Positions 26,605 through 32,674 of a stretch of DNA of 32,674 nucleotides are shown here, piece by piece; the first letter of the stretch is position 1, and the number at the start of each line of letters is the position of its first letter. The stretch comes from Clostridia bacterium. Its GTDB lineage: Bacteria; Bacillota; Clostridia; Christensenellales; Pumilibacteraceae. Location of the stretch: positions 1-32,674 of the forward strand of contig JAFVXL010000027.1 of assembly GCA_017501145.1 (NCBI GenBank). Reading direction: 5' to 3'. Made by a program: the position numbers and the translations under genes. The notes under the pieces are model-generated. The model had not been told where the DNA came from. It saw nothing but the letters and a program-made list of their open reading frames with translations, and did not search any database.

Positions 26605-28134
26605 TTACATTAGCGGAGCAAAAATACGAAAAACCGTAGCAAAGATTTTTTGGTGCCACTTTAGCGTTTTGTCGCCTTGAATTTGCGTGCAATTATAAAT
26701 AGTATTATCAAAGTCCTCTCGCATTTGCGTTACCGCCTCGGTCTTATACATCCACACACCGCACTCAAAGTGGTGAACGAGCGAGCGATAATCAAGGTTG
26801 ATAGAGCCGATTACGGCGATTTCGTCGTCACACAAAAAATTCTTAGCGTGGATAAAGCCGGGAGTAAACTCATAAATCTTGACTCCGCCACGAATAAGCT
26901 TAGCGTAACTGCTTTTTGTCATAACAAAGACGAGCTTTTTGTCCGGCACGCCGGGCGTGATTATACGAACGTCCACTCCTCGCTTTGCCGCCATAATAAG
27001 CGCCTTGGTTACGTGATAATCCACGATAAGATACGGAGTAGTGATATACAAATACCTCTTAGCCTGATTGATAATATTAAGATATGCTTCTTCGCCTATA
27101 TAGCTTGGGTCGGACGGCGCAGGGCCGTCGCCAAACGGCAAAACGTACCCTTGCCTTTTGCTTGCGCCGTCGCTAATATGCTCGCCAATATACTCACTTA
27201 CGTTTAAGTCGCGACCAACCCCCATATATTGTCTTAAAAACATAAGCGTAAGGCTTTGTGCAGCGCAACCGCTAAGCATTACGGCAGAATCCTTCCAATA
27301 TCCAAGCCTATCCTTAAGGTTGATATATTCGTCTGCGATATTAAAGCCGCCCACAAAAGCAACTTCGCCGTCAACCACGGTAATTTTGCGGTGGTCGCGA
27401 TTGTTGTGCATTGCGGTCACCATAAAGGTAAGCCTGTTAAACCTTACGCACTCTATTCCCTTTTGCGCCAAAAAGGAGCAATAATTGCGCCCAAGCACGC
27501 CAGCGCAGCCAAGGTCGTCGTAAATAATTTTAACCTCAACGCCCTGGCTTGCCTTATTTTGTAAAATCTCAAGGATTTCGCTCCACATTTTGCCTTTTTC
27601 TATAATAAAGTACTCCAAAAAGATAAATTTTTTCGCCGCGTTGAGCTTTTGCTTAAGCGCGACAAAAGCGTCTTCGCCACTCGAAAAATATTGAGTATCG
27701 GTATCATTGTACAAAGGCGCGCCGGCGCTTGCCCACAAATACTTAGCCTGACCTGCCGCCAAGCTATTTTCGCGCTCAAGCTCAGCCAAGGCAGCTTGGT
27801 CCTGAACGCAATATTCTTTAGTCGCGTCAGCTATCTGCTTTTGGCGGCGGTGCATTTTTTTAGTCAAGCGCGGGTTGCCAAGCAACGCATACAAAATTAC
27901 GCCTGCTATAGGGAAAATAAACAGCAAAACCAACCACGGCACCTTGTAAGACGCAGACATATCTCGGTTAACAACGGCAATTATAGCAGCAATACCCAAA
28001 ACAGTAAAGGCAACCCGAATATAAAAATAGTTTTGGCTAAGCACAGCGGCAATATAAACTGAAATTGCTAGCTGCACTAAAATAAAGAAAATAACAATAG
28101 CCGAACGACTAAACAGTTTTTTTAGAATTTTCAT
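26605..28134 (-). CDS. cls: Cardiolipin synthase (phospholipase D family)
   Basis: The 509-residue product joins two phosphatidylglycerols into cardiolipin and glycerol in the membrane. Two N-terminal hydrophobic segments (about residues 12-30 and 38-55) and a PLDc_N region (VPWLVLLFIFPIAGVILYALLG) lead to two HKD motifs: HNNRDHRKITVVDG and FIHAKNFLCDD, each H-x-K-x4-D. The frame is open 20 codons further, but GGAG lies 6 bases before the ATG at 28134 and this gives the usual MKILKKLF start. Upstream are two TTAAC-type direct repeats, 11 bp apart. No terminator is visible after the stop. Confidence 0.95.
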   Translation of the reverse strand: MKILKKLFSRSAIVIFFILVQLAISVYIAAVLSQNYFYIRVAFTVLGIAAIIAVVNRDMSASYKVPWLVLLFIFPIAGVILYALLGNPRLTKKMHRRQKQIADATKEYCVQDQAALAELERENSLAAGQAKYLWASAGAPLYNDTDTQYFSSGEDAFVALKQKLNAAKKFIFLEYFIIEKGKMWSEILEILQNKASQGVEVKIIYDDLGCAGVLGRNYCSFLAQKGIECVRFNRLTFMVTAMHNNRDHRKITVVDGEVAFVGGFNIADEYINLKDRLGYWKDSAVMLSGCAAQSLTLMFLRQYMGVGRDLNVSEYIGEHISDGASKRQGYVLPFGDGPAPSDPSYIGEEAYLNIINQAKRYLYITTPYLIVDYHVTKALIMAAKRGVDVRIITPGVPDKKLVFVMTKSSYAKLIRGGVKIYEFTPGFIHAKNFLCDDEIAVIGSINLDYRSLVHHFECGVWMYKTEAVTQMREDFDNTIYNCTQIQGDKTLKWHQKIFATVFRIFAPLM

Positions 28135-28184
28135 CAATTTCTCCGCTATCATAGTATATGTTTTGCAAAATGCTAGCATACAAA

Positions 28185-28201
28185 GGTTAACCAAAAGTTA
28201 A
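28185..28201 (-). promoter_or_regulatory. PhoP-like direct repeats upstream of cls
   Basis: On the minus strand TTAACT (28196-28201) and TTAACC (28185-28190) are direct repeats with 5 bases between, matching the TTAACA-N5-TTAACA pattern of PhoP/OmpR-family sites in Bacillus. A -10-like TATACT lies downstream at 28153-28158 without a good -35, as expected for an activated promoter. Inference only. Confidence 0.4.
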
Positions 28202-28240
28202 TCGCAAAAATTAAAGCTCAAAATATAACAAAAATTGTAT

Positions 28241-28292
28241 TTTGTCTTGACAAACTAAAATCAAAAAGTTTATAATGTACCTTGTAACAAGG
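28241..28292 (+). promoter_or_regulatory. Promoter of marR-cysS with two palindromes
   Basis: TTGACA (28247-28252) and TATAAT (28271-28276) are 18 bp apart. TTTGTCTTGACAAA (28241-28254) is a perfect inverted repeat over the -35. CCTTGTAACAAGG (28280-28292) is a perfect 13-bp palindrome at the expected transcription start, directly before the ribosome binding site. They are candidate operators for the MarR protein encoded next. Confidence 0.65.
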
Positions 28293-28300
28293 GAGGCAAT

Positions 28301-28711
28301 ATGAATTTATCCGAAAAGCTCGTTGAATTGCGAATAGCTACGCGTAGCGCAACTATGTGTGAAAGCGTTAACGGAAAACCAAAAAATACTTTGTCGCTTA
28401 AGACAAAAGTTTTATTTTTGCTCAAGGATAAAAGCTTGCCGCCGCTTGACATTATGACTACCCTGCACCTTGCTAAGACCAACCTTGCCTTGCTTACTAC
28501 CGAAATGGCGCAGGAAAATCTTATTACCAAGGAAAAATCATCCACAGACAAACGCGCGGTTTATTACTCCATAACCGAAGAAGGCAAAAGGTATCTAAGC
28601 AGTCGCTTAGAAGCGATAGAGCTTTCGCTCAAAAAAGCCTTCCAGGGCGACGAGTACAAAAAAGCGTACGAAATTTTGGATGAAGCAACAGACATATTAT
28701 CTTTTCTATAA
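28301..28711 (+). CDS. MarR-family winged-helix regulator
   Basis: The 136-residue product has a winged-helix core at about residues 30-105. LKTKVLFLLKDKSLPPLDIM and LHLAKTNLALLTTEMAQENL form the helix-turn-helix, and the wing STDKRAVYYSITEEGKRYL has the family's D-x-R-like tip. The C-terminal helix would serve dimerisation. AGGGAGGC lies 5 bases before the ATG. It is 9 bp upstream of cysS in one operon. It probably represses itself and cysS via the palindrome at 28280-28292; its ligand is unknown. Confidence 0.85.
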   Translation: MNLSEKLVELRIATRSATMCESVNGKPKNTLSLKTKVLFLLKDKSLPPLDIMTTLHLAKTNLALLTTEMAQENLITKEKSSTDKRAVYYSITEEGKRYLSSRLEAIELSLKKAFQGDEYKKAYEILDEATDILSFL

Positions 28712-28720
28712 GGAGAAAAT

Positions 28721-30097
28721 ATGAAACTTTATAACACTCTTACCCGCAAGAAGGAAGATTTTGTTCCTATTGCAAAAACGGTAACTATGTATTCGTGCGG
28801 CCCTACCGTATACAACTATGCTCATATCGGCAATATGCGCGCGTATATCTTTATGGATAGCGTTCGCCGCGCATTAAGATACTGCGGCTACAAAATCAAG
28901 GGCGTAATGAATATTACTGACGTAGGCCACCTGCTTAGCGACGGCGACGACGGCGAGGACAAGATGGCAAAGGCTAGCCGCGAGCAGCAAAAATCGGTTT
29001 ATGAAATTGCCGAAATGTACACCAAAGCGTTTATGGACGACCTTGCTCGCCTTAATATAGGCAAGCCCGAGGTGGTAGCAAAGGCAACCGAGCACATAAA
29101 CGATATGCTATCTTATGTAGTTAAGCTTGTAGAGCTTGGCTACGGCTACGAAACAAGCGACGGAATATACTTTGATATTTCTAGATTCCCCACCTACGGT
29201 AAGCTTAGCGGCCTCAATCTTGACAACCAAATCGCAGGCGCGCGCGTGGACGTCAACGACGAGAAGCGCCACCCTGCCGACTTTGCGCTTTGGAAAAAAG
29301 CTCCAAAGGAGCATATTATGCAATGGGAATCTCCGTGGGGCATGGGATATCCCGGCTGGCATATCGAGTGTAGCGCTATGAGCAAAAAATATCTTGGCGC
29401 AAGGTTTGATATTCATACGGGCGGCGTTGACCATATCCCCGTTCATCACGAAAACGAAATCGCTCAAAGCGAAGCGCTCGAAGGACACCAAACGGTAAAC
29501 TACTGGATGCACGGCGAGTTTATGCAGGTTGACGGCGGCAAAATGAGTAAGTCGCTTGGCAACACCTATACGGTAACCGACCTAGAAAATAAGGGCTATT
29601 CCCCGATGGTATTCAGATACTTCTGCCTTAACACCCACTACCGCAAAACGCTCAACTTTACCTTTGACGGCATGAACGCTGCAAAAACGGCTTACACAAG
29701 ACTTTTGGCTCTAATTAACGAGCACCGTAACGGCAAAAACGCGACCGAGCCCGAGATCAAACAAAAATACGAAAATGAATTTATGGATGCGGTCAGCGAC
29801 GACGTAAATATCCCCATGGCTCTTGGCGTGCTTTGGAATATGCTCCGTGAAAAGCCGTCCAAGGATATCTACGAGCTTACCCAAAAGTTCGATAAGGTGC
29901 TTGGACTTTCGCTCGACACAATTCCGCAAGAAGAAAAAATCGAAGTACCAAGCGAAGTTGCCGAGCTTGCTAATAAGCGACTCGAAGCTCGCAAAAACAA
30001 GGACTGGGCGCTTAGCGACGAGCTTAGAAACCAAATCGCCACACTCGGTTACACCGTAATCGACAAAAAAGACGGCTACGACATAAAAAAGCTTTAA
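28721..30097 (+). CDS. cysS: Cysteine--tRNA ligase
   Basis: The 458-residue product charges tRNA-Cys. The class I signatures are visible: the HIGH-type GPTVYNYAHIGNMRAY and the KMSKS loop GGKMSKSLGN. Zinc-site residues are in MYSCGPTVYN (Cys), WHIECSAMS (Cys) and GGVDHIPVHHENEIAQSEAL (His/Glu). AAGGAG precedes the ATG. In many Firmicutes cysS has a T-box leader; here the 5' region is too short for one and a MarR gene precedes it instead. A terminator follows at 30124-30161. Confidence 0.98.
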   Translation: MKLYNTLTRKKEDFVPIAKTVTMYSCGPTVYNYAHIGNMRAYIFMDSVRRALRYCGYKIKGVMNITDVGHLLSDGDDGEDKMAKASREQQKSVYEIAEMYTKAFMDDLARLNIGKPEVVAKATEHINDMLSYVVKLVELGYGYETSDGIYFDISRFPTYGKLSGLNLDNQIAGARVDVNDEKRHPADFALWKKAPKEHIMQWESPWGMGYPGWHIECSAMSKKYLGARFDIHTGGVDHIPVHHENEIAQSEALEGHQTVNYWMHGEFMQVDGGKMSKSLGNTYTVTDLENKGYSPMVFRYFCLNTHYRKTLNFTFDGMNAAKTAYTRLLALINEHRNGKNATEPEIKQKYENEFMDAVSDDVNIPMALGVLWNMLREKPSKDIYELTQKFDKVLGLSLDTIPQEEKIEVPSEVAELANKRLEARKNKDWALSDELRNQIATLGYTVIDKKDGYDIKKL

Positions 30098-30123
30098 GAT
30101 AACAACAGCATAGTAGCTAACTT

Positions 30124-30161
30124 AAAAAGAGTAAACTCCACATAGAGCTTACTCTTTTTTT
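30124..30161. terminator. Bidirectional terminator between cysS and the exported-protein cluster
   Basis: AAAAAGAGTAA (30124-30134) pairs perfectly with TTACTCTTTTT (30149-30159). It has T-runs on both strands, serving cysS (plus) and the convergent minus-strand cluster. Confidence 0.85.
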
Positions 30162-30213
30162 GCGCTTCGATTTTAATAAAGCTTACAAATACATTACGTA
30201 CTGCAAGTAATCC

Positions 30214-30819
30214 TCAAGTCCGTTCATTGCCGGTAACATTACTCTCGGTTGAATCGCTGTTACTAAACGATATTTCATTATCAAAGGATTCTTCATACAA
30301 TTCGCTTATGATATTTTCGTAAGTTGTTTGGGACATAGAGCCGTCTTGAAGCTTCTCGGCAAAATAAACTTCTCTAGCAGACTCGAAAGAATTACTGCTA
30401 ATATATAATTTTCCTTCTTCTACTACTCCATAAACACTGGCTAATAATATTTGTCCATTATCTAAGGTTAAATTGATTTCAAAATACGGAGATTCCACTA
30501 AATTATTAAGCAATAAACTTGTACTATATTGTTGCAAACTTGGTCCTTGTATTACAGTAAAACCGTCTGTCTCATAGCTTACAGATTCTACTGTAAAACT
30601 CGTCTCTACGCTAAATGTCAAATCGATTTCTTCATCTAAATCATAAACATATTTATCTATTACAAAATAAACTAAATCATTTGATTCTTCACAACTGAAA
30701 TCTTGTCTTATTGACTCTTTAGTTTCTTCCGTATAAGCAAAAACCTTACTATACTTAAATGACTCAATGCTTAATAAGGCTCCTAAAATGCAAAAAATCA
30801 ATCCTAATATCTTCTTCAT
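30214..30819 (-). CDS. Exported protein of unknown function
   Basis: The 201-residue product begins MKKILGLIFCILGALLSIES, a signal peptide probably cleaved after VFA near residue 28. There is no lipobox cysteine at the cleavage point. The acidic mature part has repeated short beta-like stretches (DLVYFVIDKYVYDLDEEIDL, TFSVETSFTVESVSYET) and a Ser/Asn-rich end. I do not recognise it. Eight extra codons upstream are ignored because AGGAGAGG lies 4 bases before this ATG. The 57 bp around its start and ribosome binding site are a near copy of those of the next gene upstream, so it belongs to the same duplicated cluster. It is AT-rich compared with cysS. Confidence 0.75.
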   Translation of the reverse strand: MKKILGLIFCILGALLSIESFKYSKVFAYTEETKESIRQDFSCEESNDLVYFVIDKYVYDLDEEIDLTFSVETSFTVESVSYETDGFTVIQGPSLQQYSTSLLLNNLVESPYFEINLTLDNGQILLASVYGVVEEGKLYISSNSFESAREVYFAEKLQDGSMSQTTYENIISELYEESFDNEISFSNSDSTESNVTGNERT

Positions 30820-30873
30820 GATACCTCTCCTATGAGAATTCAACTAAAACTGCTCTGTGGATAAAATTATATA
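30817..30873 (-). repeat. 57-bp intergenic repeat, copy 1
   Basis: This stretch covers the end of one lipoprotein gene (codons for the final EQF-stop), the gap, the ribosome binding site and the start codon of the next gene. It matches 31729-31785 in 55 of 57 positions, 912 bp away. Confidence 0.85.
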
Positions 30874-31731
30874 ATCTCCCACGGCTTTATAAAACAAAAA
30901 AACTTCTGTAGATATATATCCTCTTCTAAATTCATTTTCCGACTCTTGAAAAACATCTATAACATCGATGTTAATAAACCCGGTTTCATCAACAAAAAGT
31001 TCTTGTGACAATGTTATTACCTCAGAGTATTTCATCTCGTCTACGCTAGAAAACTTATAACCTTCACAACTATAATCATAATAATTGCTAACAAAACTTA
31101 CTCTTTCTAAATTATCGTAATAATGTATGTTGTATCCATCCATAAAACCGCTTCCTACAGAAATCTCAGCATAAAATCGATTGTAGTCGGGGTGGTCTTT
31201 CGAAAAATAGTCATTGTGTCCAAAATAAACCTTTATTTTAACGTCATTACGCTTATACAAAATTCTCCAAAATTTATATCCGCATGCTATTAACGAAATA
31301 GGTTGAGAATATGTCTCTGAATCATTTTTATAATGATCTTCATCAATTTTTTCAACCGAAAGCGCATCCTCAATTTCATCTATCGCTTTCTGCTTTTGCT
31401 CGCATTCCTGCTCTAGCCTATTTATTTCTTCTTGCAGTGCTGCTATTTCATTGTCTCTATCCTCATTTGCCTCAGCTGCATCTGCTTTCATTCTTTCTAC
31501 CGTCTCTTCTAATACCGTTATTTGATTTAATTGCTCAGTCTTTTCTTCTTCCAACTCCATAATTAGCGTCAAAAGATCATTATCGTCTTTTGTTAAATCC
31601 ATTAACATTCTTTCTTGCTCTTGTAGCTTTGCCTCAAGCTCTGCAAGCTTCTCTTCCATTGCTCTGCCGTTACAGCCAACTAGCGCAAACAGCATAATTA
31701 CCACTAAGCCTAAACTTAAAATTTTCTTCAT
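30844..31731 (-). CDS. Coiled-coil lipoprotein, tandem copy A
   Basis: The 295-residue product has a lipoprotein signal peptide with lipobox LVGC (Cys20), so it should be anchored to the outer face of the membrane. Residues 24-118 form a long acidic coiled coil (KLAELEAKLQEQERMLMDL, LEEEKTEQLNQITVLEETVE). Residues 121-295 form a Tyr/Phe-rich, probably beta-structured domain ending ILSTEQF. The first 120 residues match copy B in 112 positions, whereas the outer domain is only distantly alike. Function unknown. AGGAGAGG lies 4 bases before the ATG. It is likely cotranscribed with its neighbours (24-bp gaps). Confidence 0.8.
   Translation of the reverse strand: MKKILSLGLVVIMLFALVGCNGRAMEEKLAELEAKLQEQERMLMDLTKDDNDLLTLIMELEEEKTEQLNQITVLEETVERMKADAAEANEDRDNEIAALQEEINRLEQECEQKQKAIDEIEDALSVEKIDEDHYKNDSETYSQPISLIACGYKFWRILYKRNDVKIKVYFGHNDYFSKDHPDYNRFYAEISVGSGFMDGYNIHYYDNLERVSFVSNYYDYSCEGYKFSSVDEMKYSEVITLSQELFVDETGFINIDVIDVFQESENEFRRGYISTEVFLFYKAVGDYIILSTEQF
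31372..31731 (-). repeat. 360-bp tandem repeat, copy A (signal peptide and coiled coil)
   Basis: The region aligns without gaps to 32263-32622 (offset 891). The encoded first 120 residues differ at 8 positions, four of them in the signal peptide. Similarity falls sharply just before 31372. Confidence 0.9.
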
Positions 31732-31785
31732 GATACCTCTCCTATGAGAATTTAACTAAAACTGCTCTGCGGATAAAATTATATA
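31729..31785 (-). repeat. 57-bp intergenic repeat, copy 2
   Basis: Near copy of 30817-30873, with two mismatches. It carries the 3' end of lipoprotein B, the gap and the start of lipoprotein A. Confidence 0.85.
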
Positions 31786-32622
31786 TGAGTCTATTTTTTT
31801 ATAGTAAATAGTTATACTTGTTACCATTCTCTGTGTATATTCATTTTCACTGATAAAATTATGCGACATTAAAGAAATACAAACCATTCCTTTTTCATCA
31901 ACAAAAAGCTCTTGGGGTATCGTAATATTTATAAAGTAATTAAAATCATCAATACTAGAAGCATAGTCCCCTGTTTTAGTTTCTTTTGATTCCGCATCAA
32001 TATCTTCTATCCTAGTGATTTCTACTTCATTGTCATAAAGAATGCTTTTCCCGTTTTCATCCACATATCCAGATAACACGGTTACACTTCCATTTGTACT
32101 CCAATTCCCTGAACAAAAAGTGGCAAAATAAAATTTAAGAGTTACATTATCTATATTATAACAGGTTTTCAAATATCTATATCCACATTGATAGCTATTA
32201 TCCGAAGGATCGCATCCACCAACTAAAATCTGCTCAACTTTTTCTTCCACCATAACGGACATAATTTCGTCTATCGCTTTCTGTTTTTGCTCGCATTCCT
32301 GCTCTAGCCTATTTATTTCTTCTTGCAATGCTGCTATTTCATTGTCTCTATCCTCTTTTGCCTCAGCTGCATCTTCTTTCATTTGTTCTACCGTCTCTTC
32401 TAATACCGTTATTTGATTTAATTGCTCAGTCTTTTCTTCTTCCAACTCCATAATTAGCGTCAAAAGATAATTATCGTCTTTTGTTAAATCCATTAACATT
32501 CTTTCTTGCTCCTGTAGCTTTGCCTCAAGCTCTGCAAGCTTCTCTTCCATTGCTCTGCCGTTACAGCCAACTAGCGCAAACAGCATTATTGCCACTAAAA
32601 CTACGCTAATAATTTTTTTCAT
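31756..32622 (-). CDS. Coiled-coil lipoprotein, tandem copy B
   Basis: The 288-residue product starts MKKIISVVLVAIMLFALVGC, with lipobox Cys20. Thirteen extra codons upstream are ignored because AGGAGGG lies 6 bases before this ATG. The coiled coil (residues 24-118) is almost the same as in copy A. The outer domain (121-288) keeps only islands of similarity, for example CGYRYLKTCYNIDNVTLKFY, PQELFVDEKG, ISENEY and the end ILSAEQF. It has extra cysteines absent from copy A. Function unknown. It is the first gene of the cluster; the start of its promoter region is cut by the window edge. Confidence 0.8.
   Translation of the reverse strand: MKKIISVVLVAIMLFALVGCNGRAMEEKLAELEAKLQEQERMLMDLTKDDNYLLTLIMELEEEKTEQLNQITVLEETVEQMKEDAAEAKEDRDNEIAALQEEINRLEQECEQKQKAIDEIMSVMVEEKVEQILVGGCDPSDNSYQCGYRYLKTCYNIDNVTLKFYFATFCSGNWSTNGSVTVLSGYVDENGKSILYDNEVEITRIEDIDAESKETKTGDYASSIDDFNYFINITIPQELFVDEKGMVCISLMSHNFISENEYTQRMVTSITIYYKKIDSYIILSAEQF
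32263..32622 (-). repeat. 360-bp tandem repeat, copy B (signal peptide and coiled coil)
   Basis: Gap-free partner of 31372-31731, at the 5' end of the second lipoprotein gene. Confidence 0.9.
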
Positions 32623-32658
32623 ACTTGCCCTCCTAGATAAGCATTTGTTATATTTTAC

Positions 32659-32671
32659 CATACTTTGTATG
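32659..32671. promoter_or_regulatory. Small palindrome upstream of the lipoprotein cluster
   Basis: CATAC-TTT-GTATG is a perfect inverted repeat 37 bp before the first lipoprotein gene, near -10-like TAAAAT/TATAAC sequences on the minus strand. It could be an operator. The window ends 3 bases later, so the promoter cannot be judged. Confidence 0.3.
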
Positions 32672-32674
32672 ATA

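Noticed and set aside
28253..28300. T-box leader for cysS
   Set aside because: The predicted 5' leader of the operon is about 20 nt, far too short for a T-box, and none is present between marR and cysS (9 bp).
30183..30227. Minus-strand peptide MNGLEDYLQYVMYL overlapping the stop of the exported protein gene
   Set aside because: It looks like the end of a real protein and could be a gene remnant or a frameshifted tail, but 14 codons without start signals cannot support a feature.

Overview
The window looks like a chromosomal segment of a low-to-moderate GC Gram-positive anaerobe (Bacillota, class Clostridia, perhaps a Christensenellales-like gut lineage). This rests on an N-terminal-rubredoxin ('reverse') rubrerythrin, zinc-binding (C+) forms of S4, S14 and L36, a KOW-domain gene between map and infA, adjacent gyrB-gyrA, strong AGGAGG-type ribosome binding sites and sigma-A promoters. 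The family calls are recognition from memory; no database search was possible.

Layout. 1-3121: a partial open frame at the left edge, a rubrerythrin gene (minus) behind a promoter with a Fur/PerR-like box, a very Cys/His-rich small protein (plus), and a DUF1576-type polytopic membrane protein (plus). 3122-4260: a small accessory patch with dispersed repeats, an 18-bp exact duplication of the end of the preceding gene, two small XRE-type regulators with visible palindromic operators, a divergent 65-codon basic open frame, and two copies of one terminator-like element. 4274-8707: gyrB-gyrA (minus). 9030-9806: a YwaF-family membrane protein (plus).

9977-25538 (minus) is one complete S10-spc-alpha ribosomal super-operon of 32 genes in this order of transcription: rpsJ rplC rplD rplW rplB rpsS rplV rpsC rplP rpmC rpsQ rplN rplX rplE rpsZ rpsH rplF rplR rpsE rpmD rplO secY adk map KOW infA rpmJ rpsM rpsK rpsD rpoA rplQ. 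A strong promoter and a structured leader of about 210 nt precede rpsJ. A near-consensus internal promoter lies before the KOW gene and appears to give a leaderless start. An unusually long gap and a GTG start mark rpsM. An intrinsic terminator follows rplQ.

26029-28134 carries a membrane-anchored unknown and a cardiolipin synthase (both minus). 28301-30097 is a marR-cysS operon (plus) with palindromes over its promoter and no room for a T-box. 30214-32622 is a minus-strand run of three exported proteins of unknown function. Two of them are tandem lipoproteins with a nearly identical signal peptide plus coiled coil and a strongly diverged outer domain; this is the best candidate for something undescribed. 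No tRNA, rRNA, CRISPR array or intact transposon was seen.
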